DNA of 20,617 bases from the NCBI GenBank assembly GCA_052379645.1, contig JBQSYU010000034.1. One strand, 5' to 3'. The DNA comes from Arthrobacter_H sp030452125 (GTDB lineage: Bacteria > Actinomycetota > Actinomycetes > Actinomycetales > Micrococcaceae). The number at the start of each line of letters is the position of its first letter. Within the stretch, counting starts at the first letter, position 1. The notes under the pieces were generated by a model. It did not search any database and was not told the DNA's origin. It saw only the letters and a program-made list of their open reading frames with translations. Position numbers and translations under genes: made by a program. Below are positions 1-7,682 of this stretch, in pieces.

Positions 1-215
1 CTTAGGCTGATCAAGGAGTCACCATCATCAGCGATCCCTGCTTTGGAACGTGGTCCCAGCAGACCGACCAGCCGTTGGGCATCGAGCGACAGCCAAGGGC
101 CTGCGCTGCGGTAGGGCTGACGGATGGCCAACCCCGAGAGTTCTTCACGGGGCACACCAGAGCGGCTGGTTGCGGTCGCGTCCAGTCGTGGCTCGCGGTC
201 CGGGATTCTGCTCAT
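1..215 (-). CDS. Partial unknown protein, N-terminal 71 residues, runs off the left edge
   Basis: An open frame starts at ATG 215-213 and continues without a stop to the window edge, giving at least 71 residues (begins MSRIPDREPRLDATATS). The start overlaps the stop of the upstream frame as ATGA (215-212), and AAGGTGG lies a few bases upstream as a ribosome-binding site, so it is probably translationally coupled to that gene. The visible part is hydrophilic, with no signal peptide, membrane segment or motif that I recognise. It is the third gene of a leftward set after a small membrane protein and a frameshifted LpqN-like gene. I cannot name a function. Confidence that it is a gene comes from the overlap, the ribosome-binding site and the uninterrupted frame. 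Confidence 0.6.
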   Translation of the reverse strand, partial: MSRIPDREPRLDATATSRSGVPREELSGLAIRQPYRSAGPWLSLDAQRLVGLLGPRSKAGIADDGDSLISL

Positions 216-650
216 GCTGCCACCTTGACCGTGTCGTTGCAGTCGAGGAAAGCGGCGTCAAGACCTGCCAATTGAGCCTCGGTGGAAGTCAACGTGAGAT
301 GTGCGGCCAGTCCGTTGATGACGGTGCTGTATTGGATGCAGTGGAGCAGGCCCCCACCCAACCGGTGAACGTACTCAAACCGTCGGCCATCCGGAACCGG
401 CACGTCCCAGGTATCGACATCGATGAGGTGATATTCAGCCAGCATCACCTGGTGGCCGGCCAGGGTTACGGTCGATAGCTTCGCTTGGCTGCCAGCGAAT
501 TCTTCGGAGTGGACGACGAGGTTGGGACGAAAAGCCCCCCTCCGGTGGTGCGGGGGCAAGCACCACAGCGTCGGTTCCTACCAACGGCTCTGTGGCGGAC
601 CACCCGGAGGGTGGGAGTAGCCTCAACGGTCCGGCGTTCAAAGAGCCCAT
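212..650 (-). pseudogene. Frameshifted protein, weakly LpqN/DUF1795-like
   Basis: Two overlapping minus-strand frames together read as one protein of about 146 residues. Frame 1 starts at ATG 650-648, with GGAAGGAG about ten bases upstream, and encodes MGSLNAGPLRLLPPSGW...VVLAPAPPEGGF. The continuation RPNLVVHSEEFAGSQ... to VKVAA is in the next frame and stops at 212. The switch falls at a run of six C and four A (plus strand 530-540), so one extra base there explains it. The pattern 'P-x-GW ... AP ... F-RPNLVV ... G' resembles LpqN/DUF1795-like small proteins, but there is no signal peptide or lipobox, so the family call is tentative. An intact alternative would be a 115-residue protein from ATG 559, but that frame has no matching N-terminus. 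It lies between a membrane protein and a gene running off the window. Confidence 0.6.
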
Positions 651-684
651 ATCAGTGGTGCTCCTTCCGGGAAGATTGATGGTG

Positions 685-1101
685 TCAATGTGGGAATTCA
701 TACGGCGTGTTTTGACTCCCGCCATACTGACGGTCGAGGTCCAGCAGCCACTGCGGGCGCCACCGTTTGGGCAGCCACCACGAGAACAACGTTCCGGCCC
801 CACCAACGATCACGATGACCGGCACGGTGAGCAAGAAGCTCCCCATGGGCGACATGTCTACGTGGTAATAGTTGAACCACACGATGTAGCTTCCGGCCAC
901 ACCTACCCAGAATGAACATACTGCCCACAAAGCGCACGTGAGTAGTCCCCAGTATCGGCCGACGGGCACCATGAAGGGCTGATTCGTGAGGAACCAGGAC
1001 CAACGGCCCTTATAGGCGCGGTAAGAAAAGAACGCCAGGGTGATGCCAGCGAAGAAGCACACGCCGATCTGGAACAGCACCATCATGACCCATTCAGGCA
1101 T
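685..1101 (-). CDS. Small unknown membrane protein (138 aa)
   Basis: The start is ATG 1101-1099 with a clear AAAGGAG about seven bases upstream. The 138-residue product has three strongly hydrophobic stretches at about residues 5-27, 47-72 and 86-108, rich in Trp, Phe and Tyr, followed by a polar C-terminal tail (RPQWLLDLDRQYGG...), so it is very likely an integral membrane protein. I do not recognise the family. It is the first gene of a leftward set, 34 bases before the start of the frameshifted LpqN-like gene, so the group is probably co-transcribed. A palindrome at 1318-1334 in the shared spacer could regulate it or the divergent peptidase gene. Existence is well supported; function is unknown. 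Confidence 0.8.
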   Translation of the reverse strand: MPEWVMMVLFQIGVCFFAGITLAFFSYRAYKGRWSWFLTNQPFMVPVGRYWGLLTCALWAVCSFWVGVAGSYIVWFNYYHVDMSPMGSFLLTVPVIVIVGGAGTLFSWWLPKRWRPQWLLDLDRQYGGSQNTPYEFPH

Positions 1102-1427
1102 CCAAGGTCTCCTTTCATTTCAGCGCTCAAACCATGGATCATCCAGAAGGCAGCTAAGGGCTTTGCCGAAATACTTACTTCAACGTTTCTGGATCCAGGC
1201 TCGAGGATACGCGCGTGGGGCACTAGGAGGGTCCTTGCGGGAACGAATGCCAGCAGTTCGAGAGGGGCCCTTCAGGCTGCACTCGCTGTCAATGAAATGT
1301 CATCACAGATTTAGTGTATAAGTTTCCAACTTATCTTGCCCTCTTGTTGATGTCGTCCATAGCCTGACTGCATGGAATATAAACACAAGACACCCCCGAT
1401 AGCGTCGATCCGTCATCTACCCACGGG
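1102..1427. other. Divergent intergenic spacer
   Basis: This 326-bp spacer separates the leftward membrane-protein operon from the rightward S33 hydrolase gene. I found no convincing gene in it. The part at about 1290-1400 is visibly richer in A+T than its surroundings, as expected for promoters, and contains the palindrome at 1318-1334. I could not assign a -35/-10 pair with proper spacing in either direction. Confidence 0.5.
1318..1334. promoter_or_regulatory. Perfect 7-3-7 palindrome, candidate operator
   Basis: The sequence ATAAGTT-TCC-AACTTAT is a perfect inverted repeat of seven bases around a three-base centre. It lies in the A+T-rich part of a divergent promoter region, about 95 bases before the S33 hydrolase start. 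Its size and symmetry fit a homodimeric helix-turn-helix repressor such as a TetR, MarR or PadR type, but no such gene is adjacent. No U-tract follows, so it is not a terminator. The regulator is unknown. Confidence 0.45.
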
Positions 1428-3269
1428 ATGTGCCCAGTGACCGCCCGCCGTTGGGCCGGCCCCTGCGCTTTTCTGGGGGCGGCACTCCTGCTCATCGCCC
1501 CGGCGTCTGCTGGTGCCGCGACGGCGGTGACCCCGCTTCCGACCTCAACGATGGCTCTCCCGCAGGTCCCATCACAGAAAACGGAGACCCAAAAGGTCGA
1601 CCGTGTGGCCACGCCCAAAGCCGACTGGTTCGACTGCGCCGACATCGCCAAAGGTGCCGACTGCGCCAATATTCCGATGCCGTTGGACTACGACAAGCCG
1701 GACGGACCAACGACCGACGTCGCCGCATTGAGGCTGGAAGCCACCGGTAGCAAGGACGAAAAGCTGGGAACCTTGTTCCTCAATCCCGGAGGACCGGGCG
1801 GCTCCGGCGTACAGATGGCTGCTTCGGCGGATTTCTTCCTCAGTCCCGAACTTCGCCAGCGTTTCGATGTCGTGGGGTTCGACCCCCGTGGAACCAATTT
1901 CAGTGACAATGTGGCCTGCTGGGAAAACATGGGGGAGCAATCCGCGGACTTGAGCGGCTTCAACGTCGCCTTCCCGGTCACCAAGTCCGAAAAGAAGGCC
2001 TACATCAGCTCCTCCGAGGCGTTCGGCCAGGCCTGCGCGACCACGGGAACCCCGCTTTCTGAATCCATGTCCACTGCCGAGGTGGCCCGGGATATGGATC
2101 TGCTTCGGCGCATGGTCGGGGATGAACAGCTCAGCTTCCTGGGTTTCTCCTATGGCAGCTACCTGGGCAATGTCTACGCCAACATGTTCCCCGACCGGGT
2201 CCGTGCGGTGGTCATCGACGGTGTACTAGACCCGGAAGGCTGGGCCGGCACGAAGTGGAACAAGGCGCTCCCGCAGACCCAACGCATCAAATCCGGCCAG
2301 GGTGCCTCCAAGGCATTGAAGGAAATCCTCAAGCGCTGCAAAACCGCAGGGGAGGACTACTGCCAGCTGGCTGCGGACGGAGACCCTGCCAAGGTCTATC
2401 AGGCCATTGTGAAGTCCTTGAAGAAGGAGCCGTTGGTCGTCAGCGCCGAAGGCGAAACCTTCGAGCTCAGTTACGCGATGTTGACGTCATTGATGCTGAA
2501 TTCCTTATATGCACCCGATGCCGGGGCAACCGTGGATGGATTACTTGCCCAGGTATCCGCGCTGATGGCCGAGCCGGGCGCGCAGGGCAGTGCACTGGCC
2601 AAGCGTCAGATTCAGGCACGCAAGGATCTGGCTGCGCGAATCACCGAGGAGGAGCAGGCGGCGGACGAGGCGGCAAAGGCGAAACAACGCATGGGGAAGT
2701 CCGCAGGCTGGGCCTTCCCCTACAGCAATGCCCCGGAGGCCTTCCAGTCGGTGTTGTGTACCGATGGGATCAACCCGTACCGAGCCGGGAGCTGGGCGAA
2801 CTACGCCGACTATGCGCAGATCCTGGCTCCGGACTTCGGGCCGATGTGGACCTGGTCATCCGCCCCGTGCGCGAACTCGACGTGGACCGCTCAGGACGAG
2901 GACTCCTACCGGGGGACCTTCGATCATGACACGGCCAACCCGGTCCTCGTCGTGGGCAACTATTGGGACCCGGCTACCAACTACGACGGGGCGGTCAACG
3001 CTGCCTCGTTGCTGCCCAAGAGCCGCCTGCTCTCCAGTACCAACTGGGGACACACGGCCTACGGGACGTCGACGTGTGCGACGGGTGCCGTGGATTCCTA
3101 CCTCCTGACGGGCGAATTGCCGGCCAAGGGCACCGTCTGCGAGGGCGATATCCAGCCGTTCACCGTCCCGCTCGATGAGCAGGACGCACAGAAGAAACGC
3201 CGGATGACACCGGACCGTGGACTGCCGCCAGTGGTCCCGCCGATTCCTGGAGCCGTGCCGCGTTCCTAG
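1428..3269 (+). CDS. Secreted S33-family alpha/beta hydrolase, tripeptidyl-aminopeptidase-like
   Basis: The 613-residue protein begins with a signal peptide: basic N-region, hydrophobic core FLGAALLLIAPASA, and a likely cleavage near ASA/AGA at residues 28-31. The alpha/beta hydrolase features are an oxyanion-loop motif NPGGPGGSG, the nucleophile elbow GFSYG with Ser241, Asp514 in GNYWDPATNY and His542 in NWGHTAYG. The C-terminal part with paired Cys matches the TAP-like domain of tripeptidyl aminopeptidases. A charged helical insertion at about residues 395-425 is probably lid sequence. Family knowledge predicts release of short peptides from N-termini outside the cell; the exact substrate is not shown. 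The start is ATG 1428 or GTG 1437, and neither has a strong ribosome-binding site. A terminator follows, so it is probably monocistronic. The downstream peptide importer is a plausible functional partner. Confidence 0.88.
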   Translation: MCPVTARRWAGPCAFLGAALLLIAPASAGAATAVTPLPTSTMALPQVPSQKTETQKVDRVATPKADWFDCADIAKGADCANIPMPLDYDKPDGPTTDVAALRLEATGSKDEKLGTLFLNPGGPGGSGVQMAASADFFLSPELRQRFDVVGFDPRGTNFSDNVACWENMGEQSADLSGFNVAFPVTKSEKKAYISSSEAFGQACATTGTPLSESMSTAEVARDMDLLRRMVGDEQLSFLGFSYGSYLGNVYANMFPDRVRAVVIDGVLDPEGWAGTKWNKALPQTQRIKSGQGASKALKEILKRCKTAGEDYCQLAADGDPAKVYQAIVKSLKKEPLVVSAEGETFELSYAMLTSLMLNSLYAPDAGATVDGLLAQVSALMAEPGAQGSALAKRQIQARKDLAARITEEEQAADEAAKAKQRMGKSAGWAFPYSNAPEAFQSVLCTDGINPYRAGSWANYADYAQILAPDFGPMWTWSSAPCANSTWTAQDEDSYRGTFDHDTANPVLVVGNYWDPATNYDGAVNAASLLPKSRLLSSTNWGHTAYGTSTCATGAVDSYLLTGELPAKGTVCEGDIQPFTVPLDEQDAQKKRRMTPDRGLPPVVPPIPGAVPRS

Positions 3270-3281
3270 CTGGACATCACG

Positions 3282-3331
3282 AAGAACCCCTGGTTTCTTG
3301 TCCTCTCGTTGGAGGGATCCAGGGGTTCTTT
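3282..3331 (+). terminator. Rho-independent-like terminator of the S33 hydrolase gene
   Basis: AAGAACCCCTGG (3282-3293) pairs perfectly over 12 bases with CCAGGGGTTCTT (3319-3330). The 25-base loop contains smaller partial pairing, and the descending arm ends in TTCTTT. It begins 12 bases after the stop codon, in the position expected for a terminator. Confidence 0.8.
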
Positions 3332-3495
3332 CGTGGACCGAAGACTTCCGGGCGGAGTCGATTCCACCGGCTTTCCACCGAGATTTTTAGACAAGATGCA
3401 AAGTCAGCGCAGGGTTGAGATCAATTATTTACAACCATGACACAAACCCGATTTATGGCACGAGTTCAGTCATGGTGTATTCAATTCGTTTAAAT

Positions 3496-3509
3496 GGTTC
3501 GCAAGAACC
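3496..3509. promoter_or_regulatory. Small dyad GGTTC-GCAA-GAACC
   Basis: A perfect 5-bp inverted repeat with a GCAA centre lies between the weak candidate -35 and -10 boxes upstream of the importer operon. It could be a repressor site or a small hairpin with a GNRA-type loop. The arms are short, so chance occurrence is possible. Confidence 0.25.
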
Positions 3510-3535
3510 CGTTATGAAATTGTTGCTTCAGAGGG

Positions 3536-3551
3536 CGTGACACAGGTCACC
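3536..3551. promoter_or_regulatory. CRP/GlxR-type site (GTGA-N6-TCAC)
   Basis: The sequence CGTGACACAGGTCACC contains GTGA and TCAC separated by six bases, the core of the consensus TGTGA-N6-TCACA bound by cAMP receptor proteins such as Crp and GlxR of actinobacteria. The GTGAC/GTCAC arms form a perfect five-base dyad. It lies about 95 bases upstream of the chosen permease start, in the promoter region of the peptide importer. The match is direct; binding and its direction (activation or repression) are inference. Confidence 0.5.
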
Positions 3552-3632
3552 CATCCTTGGCAGGGTGGTGGAGGTCAAGGGCTTTGTTCCGGACGTCAGA
3601 GTCGACGCCGGGGTCCACGGCCCACTAGCTCC

Positions 3633-3648
3633 AGAGGAACCACGTTTG
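3633..3648 (+). promoter_or_regulatory. Ribosome-binding site deciding a TTG start
   Basis: AGAGGA (3633-3638) lies seven bases before TTG 3646-3648. The residues that follow, (M)LKFIARRFASYTVM, are the typical N-terminus of a DppB/OppB permease running straight into the first membrane helix. The upstream in-frame GTG codons lack this combination. Confidence 0.6.
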
Positions 3649-4608
3649 CTGAAATTCATTGCCCGAAGATTCGCTTCGTACACAGTCATGTTGTTCCTGG
3701 CAACCAGCGGGGTCTACTTCCTGGCGTCCTGGTTCCTGGATCCACGCTCCAACTACATGGCCCTCCGGCCTCAACCCCCTGCAGCATCGATCAACGCCTC
3801 GTTGGACTATGCGGGCATCAACGACCAGACACCGATTTTCGAACGGTACTGGAATTGGCTCACCGACATCGTGCTCCACTGGAATTGGGGATACAGCCCG
3901 GTGGGGGAGCCCGTCAGCGGGGTCATCTGGGACCGGGCCTGGGTCAGCGTCCAACTGGTCACCATCTCCACGGCGTTGGCCATCATCATCGGCATCGCCA
4001 TCGGCGTCCGGGCGGCCATCCGCAAGTACAAGGCCTTCGACCACGTCACGAACTCGGTCAGTGCCGTTTTCCTGGTCATGCCGTCCTTCGTTCTGGCACT
4101 ACTGGTCGTGCTGATGTATCTGATGCTGCAACAGCGATTTGATCTCCACTGGTTTGCCGTGACCGGTTTGGGGGACGGCACGTTCTTCAGTTACATGCAA
4201 CACCTGTTCCTCCCCACCCTGGTGTTGACCCTGGTGGGCTACGTGGGCTTCCACCTCACCCAACGCACCTATCTGCTGGACACCATGAACGCTGATTATG
4301 TGCGGACCGCCCGGGCCAAAGGCGTCCCGCAGAACGTGGCCATTCGCCGTCATGCCCTGAGGACCTCCATGATCCCCACCGCGTACGGCATCGCGTTTTC
4401 GATCACCGGTACGGTGACCGGCGCACTGTTCGTCGAGCAGATCTTCGCCATCCATGGAGCCGGTCTGTACTTCATCGAAAGCCTCTCCAAGAACGACATC
4501 AACGGTTCCGTTGCCGTCGCCTTCCTCGGTGGCGTCGCCACCTGCGCGGGACTTCTCCTCGCCGACATATTCGTTGCCTTCCTGGATCCCCGGATCCGGA
4601 TCTCCTAA
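3646..4608 (+). CDS. Peptide ABC importer permease, DppB/OppB type
   Basis: From TTG 3646 the product is 320 residues, the usual length for this family; a GTG at 3565 would give 347. It starts with a short basic segment and a membrane helix (YTVMLFLATSGVYFLASWFL), then a long extracytoplasmic loop. The BPD_transp_1 core begins near WVSVQLVTISTALAIIIGIAIG and has five further helices. The cytoplasmic coupling loop DYVRTARAKGVPQNVAIRRHALR matches the EAA motif that contacts the ATPase. It is the first gene of a five-function, four-gene importer operon, followed eight bases later by the second permease. Family members import dipeptides or oligopeptides; the exact substrate cannot be read from sequence. 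Regulation may involve the CRP-like site upstream. Confidence 0.9.
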   Translation: MLKFIARRFASYTVMLFLATSGVYFLASWFLDPRSNYMALRPQPPAASINASLDYAGINDQTPIFERYWNWLTDIVLHWNWGYSPVGEPVSGVIWDRAWVSVQLVTISTALAIIIGIAIGVRAAIRKYKAFDHVTNSVSAVFLVMPSFVLALLVVLMYLMLQQRFDLHWFAVTGLGDGTFFSYMQHLFLPTLVLTLVGYVGFHLTQRTYLLDTMNADYVRTARAKGVPQNVAIRRHALRTSMIPTAYGIAFSITGTVTGALFVEQIFAIHGAGLYFIESLSKNDINGSVAVAFLGGVATCAGLLLADIFVAFLDPRIRIS

Positions 4609-4616
4609 GGGGCCCC

Positions 4617-5540
4617 ATGACTACCAACGCGAGCATCGACCTCTCCAACCAGGACAGCGAAGTCCGGACCACGGTCAAACGCACCTCGAAGCACCGGCTG
4701 ATCCTGCGTCGCTTCTGCCGCAATAAGCAGGCAGTCATCGGCGTGGCCATCGTGCTGCTGATGATCATCTACGCGGTCTTCGCCAAATATCTGACGGAGT
4801 GGGACTACGACGAACCCGATTTCCTGAATCTCAAGCAACCGCCGAGCGCCGAACACTGGCTCGGCACCGACATCGTCGGTGGAGACCTGTTCGTCCTCTC
4901 GGCCCGGGGGCTGGGACGATCCCTGATGATCGGTTTCATCGCTTCGATCGGCATCACTGTCATCGCGGCATTCGTCGGGGCGGCCATCGCCTACGTCGAA
5001 GGATGGTTCGAAACGGTAGGGACCTGGATCCTCGACATGCTCCTGGTCGTGCCCACGTTCTTCCTGCTGGCCATCATGGTCTCCAAGTCCTCGGGAACCA
5101 GCGGCTGGATCTGGCTGACGTTCGCGTTGATGCTCTTCGGCTGGATCGGTTACGCCCGGGTGCTTCGCTCCATTGCCCAATCACTCCGCGACCGTGAATA
5201 TGTCGCCGCCGCCCGCTACATGGGGGTGAAGCCGCTGACCGTTCTCTGGCGGCACATGATCCCCAACCTGGGTTCGATCCTGATCATCCACACCGTGCTC
5301 GGTGTCGTCTATGCGGTTGAAGCGGAGACAGGCCTGTCCTTCATCGGTTTCGGGATCACCCCTCCGGACACCTCCCTCGGCGTGCTGATCAAATCAGGAT
5401 CGGCGACCCTGATGACCGCCCCGTGGATGTTCCTGACCCCTGCGCTGCTGCTGCTCGCGCTGTGTTACAGCATGACCAAGATCGGGGATGGCCTACGGGA
5501 CGCCCTGGACCCCTCATCGGAATCCGGAGGCAAGGCATGA
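4617..5540 (+). CDS. Peptide ABC importer permease, DppC/OppC type
   Basis: The 307-residue protein starts at ATG 4617, with AAGGGG just upstream overlapping the end of the first permease gene. It has a hydrophilic N-terminus with the basic stretch KRTSKHRLILRRFCRNKQA before helix 1 (VIGVAIVLLMIIYAVFA), as usual for the OppC N-terminal region. The motif HWLGTDIVGGDLF is typical of DppC/OppC proteins. The EAA coupling loop reads EYVAAARYMGVKPLTVLWRH. It pairs with the upstream permease to form the membrane channel. Its stop overlaps the ATG of the ATPase gene (ATGA at 5537-5540), pointing to translational coupling. Confidence 0.92.
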   Translation: MTTNASIDLSNQDSEVRTTVKRTSKHRLILRRFCRNKQAVIGVAIVLLMIIYAVFAKYLTEWDYDEPDFLNLKQPPSAEHWLGTDIVGGDLFVLSARGLGRSLMIGFIASIGITVIAAFVGAAIAYVEGWFETVGTWILDMLLVVPTFFLLAIMVSKSSGTSGWIWLTFALMLFGWIGYARVLRSIAQSLRDREYVAAARYMGVKPLTVLWRHMIPNLGSILIIHTVLGVVYAVEAETGLSFIGFGITPPDTSLGVLIKSGSATLMTAPWMFLTPALLLLALCYSMTKIGDGLRDALDPSSESGGKA

Positions 5541-7639
5541 CCATGACCCACCCCGCAGAACTGGGCGATACGCGGGAATCCGCCACGGAACCCGTGCTTT
5601 CCGTCAGGGACCTGACGGTCAGCTACGGCAGCGAAGCCGGGCCGGTGAGGGCGGTCCGAGGGGTCTCCTTCGACCTGCTGCCCGGCCGGACACTGGCCAT
5701 CGCCGGCGAATCGGGGTCGGGAAAGTCGGCCGCCTCGCTGGCCATCATGGGGCTGCTCCCGGACTCGGCCGTCGTCGGCGGATCCGTCCGGCTCGATGAG
5801 CGTGAACTGCTCCGGCTCAACGACCGCGAGATGTCCTCGGTGCGTGGCCTTGAAATGAGCATGATCTTCCAGGATCCCTTGTCGGCGCTGACCCCGGTCT
5901 TCACCATCGGCCAGCAGATCGCCGAAGCCCTGGATACGCATCAGGACCTCAGCCGCGGGCAGGTCGTGAAGCGTTCCATGGAACTGTTGGACCTGGTGGG
6001 GATCTCCGATCCCGCAGCGCGGCTGAAGGCCTACCCGCATCAATTTTCCGGAGGCATGCGGCAGCGGGTGATGATTGCCATCGCCATCGCCAACGACCCC
6101 AAGGTCCTCATCGCCGATGAGCCGACCACGGCGTTGGATGTCACCATCCAAGCCCAGGTGCTTGATGTCCTGAAACTTGCCCAGCGTGAGACCGGAGCCG
6201 GCGTCGTCATGATCACGCACGACCTGGGTGTCGTGGCCAACGTGGCTGACGACGTCATGGTCATGTATGCCGGCAAACCGGTGGAACACGGAACCGTCGA
6301 CAGCGTGTTCGATGCTCCACAAATGCCCTACACCATGGGCTTGCTCGCCGCCGTTCCCCGTCCGGACCGCAGCACCTCGGGCCCGCTGGTCCCGATCGAG
6401 GGGAACCCGCCCTCGCCGGTGATCATTCCTCCCGGCTGCCCGTTCGCGGAGCGGTGCCCCATTGCCGTGGACCAATGCACGGAGGCCGAACCGGCGCTGG
6501 TTACCCATGGTGGTCCCAACGCGCACGATGCCGCCTGCATCCGCGGCGATGAAATCGTCGAACAGGGGCTCAAATACACCGACGTCTACCCGATTCCGGA
6601 ACTTCCGCCACGCGAGGCCAATGTCGCTCGCGCAGAGCGCGCGACCGTGCTGGAAGTCAAGGATCTCAAACGTCATTTCGAGCTCTCCAGCGGGATGCTC
6701 CGCCGCAAGACCGGCACCGTCCGCGCCGTGGACGGGGTCACTCTGGATATCCGGCAAGGCGAAACCCTGGCGCTGGTGGGGGAGTCCGGCTGCGGGAAGA
6801 CCAGTACGTTGCTGGAGATCATGCAGCTGAAGCAACCCATGAACGGACGCATCGTCCTGATGGGGCGGGACGTCTCCGAACTCGGCGCCCATCAGCGGCG
6901 CAAGCTGCGGTCGGATCTGCAGATCGTCTTCCAGGACCCCATGGCCGCCCTCGACCCCCGCATGCCCGTCTACGACGTCATCGCCGAACCGCTGAAGGCA
7001 CAGGGCTGGACCAAGAAGGCCATCAATGAGCGGCTCGGTATCCTCATGGACCTGGTGGGGCTCAACCCGGATCATGTGGACCGCTTCCCGGAGCAGTTCT
7101 CCGGTGGACAACGACAACGCATCGGTATCGCCCGTGCCCTGGCCATCGAACCGTCCCTCGTGGTCCTGGACGAGCCGGTCTCCGCGTTGGACGTCTCCAT
7201 CCAAGCCGGGGTCATCAACCTGCTCGAATCCTTGCAGGCCAGGCTCGGGGTCTCCTTCCTGTTCGTGGCCCACGACCTTTCGGTGGTCCGCCACGTCGCT
7301 GATCGCGTCGCGGTGATGTACCTCGGCCGGATCGTGGAGATCGGTGACGTCGAGAGCATCTACACCCGGCCGCGCCACCCCTATACGGCGGCTTTGCTGT
7401 CCGCGGCACCGATCCCCGACCCGCAGGTGGAACGCCAACGCCAACGCATCATGCTCAGCGGTGAGCTTCCCAGCCCCACCGAACGGATTTCCGGATGCCG
7501 CTTCCGGACCAGATGTCCCACCTACAAGATGCTTCCGGAAGCCGACCGCGCGGTATGCGAGGCCGAGGAACCGGATCTAGTGAAAGAGGGGGAAACGGAC
7601 CAGCAACGCGCATGCCATTTTCCGATGGAAATCAAATGA
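5537..7639 (+). CDS. Fused double ATPase of the peptide importer (DppD-DppF type)
   Basis: From ATG 5537 (GGAGG six bases upstream, ATGA overlap with the permease) the product is 700 residues and holds two ABC ATPases. Half one has Walker A GESGSGKS at residues 57-64, signature FSGGMRQR near 170, Walker B VLIADEP near 190, and a Cys-rich oligopeptide-transporter tail CPFAERCPIAVDQC. Half two has Walker A GESGCGKT near 414-421, signature FSGGQRQR near 520, Walker B LVVLDEP near 543, and the tail CRFRTRCPTYK. Most peptide importers encode DppD and DppF separately; the single-chain fusion is common in actinobacteria. Both halves look catalytically intact. The gene energises the two permeases upstream. 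An in-frame extension to 5423 lies inside the permease gene and is rejected. Confidence 0.93.
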   Translation: MTMTHPAELGDTRESATEPVLSVRDLTVSYGSEAGPVRAVRGVSFDLLPGRTLAIAGESGSGKSAASLAIMGLLPDSAVVGGSVRLDERELLRLNDREMSSVRGLEMSMIFQDPLSALTPVFTIGQQIAEALDTHQDLSRGQVVKRSMELLDLVGISDPAARLKAYPHQFSGGMRQRVMIAIAIANDPKVLIADEPTTALDVTIQAQVLDVLKLAQRETGAGVVMITHDLGVVANVADDVMVMYAGKPVEHGTVDSVFDAPQMPYTMGLLAAVPRPDRSTSGPLVPIEGNPPSPVIIPPGCPFAERCPIAVDQCTEAEPALVTHGGPNAHDAACIRGDEIVEQGLKYTDVYPIPELPPREANVARAERATVLEVKDLKRHFELSSGMLRRKTGTVRAVDGVTLDIRQGETLALVGESGCGKTSTLLEIMQLKQPMNGRIVLMGRDVSELGAHQRRKLRSDLQIVFQDPMAALDPRMPVYDVIAEPLKAQGWTKKAINERLGILMDLVGLNPDHVDRFPEQFSGGQRQRIGIARALAIEPSLVVLDEPVSALDVSIQAGVINLLESLQARLGVSFLFVAHDLSVVRHVADRVAVMYLGRIVEIGDVESIYTRPRHPYTAALLSAAPIPDPQVERQRQRIMLSGELPSPTERISGCRFRTRCPTYKMLPEADRAVCEAEEPDLVKEGETDQQRACHFPMEIK

Positions 7640-7640
7640 T

Positions 7641-7658
7641 GACCGGGACCACCCGGTC
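7641..7658 (+). other. Intercistronic stem-loop between ATPase and binding-protein genes
   Basis: GACCGGG (7641-7647) pairs perfectly with CCCGGTC (7652-7658) around an ACCA loop. It starts one base after the ATPase stop codon and ends 24 bases before the binding-protein start. There is no U-tract, so a strong terminator is unlikely. Such hairpins in transporter operons can stabilise or partly terminate the message so the binding protein is made in excess; that role is inferred. Confidence 0.5.
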
Positions 7659-7682
7659 CCCAGCCGAATGGGAGTTTCGACT

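Larger units (their letters stand above)
3332..3645. other. A+T-richer promoter/leader region before the peptide importer
   Basis: This 314-bp stretch has no convincing gene. Bases 3380-3530 are clearly less GC-rich than the flanks and probably hold the importer promoter. A weak pair TTTAAA (3489-3494) and TATGAA (3513-3518), 18 bases apart, is one possible sigma-A promoter. A small dyad GGTTC-GCAA-GAACC lies between them at 3496-3509. The CRP-like site at 3536-3551 follows. In-frame GTG codons at 3565 and 3568 could extend the permease N-terminus, but the extension is hydrophilic and unlike a permease start. Confidence 0.4.

Noticed and set aside
50..478. Plus-strand open frame at the left end
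   Set aside because: It is antisense to the coupled minus-strand genes, lacks a ribosome-binding site and has no domain.
1347..1383. TTGATG and TATAAA before the S33 gene as a promoter
   Set aside because: The boxes are 25 bases apart, too far for a sigma-A promoter.
5465..7444. A 659-residue minus-strand open frame opposite the double ATPase
   Set aside because: It is fully antisense to a gene with complete Walker and signature motifs; long antisense frames are expected in high-GC genes. The product shows no domain and is His/Gly/Arg-rich.
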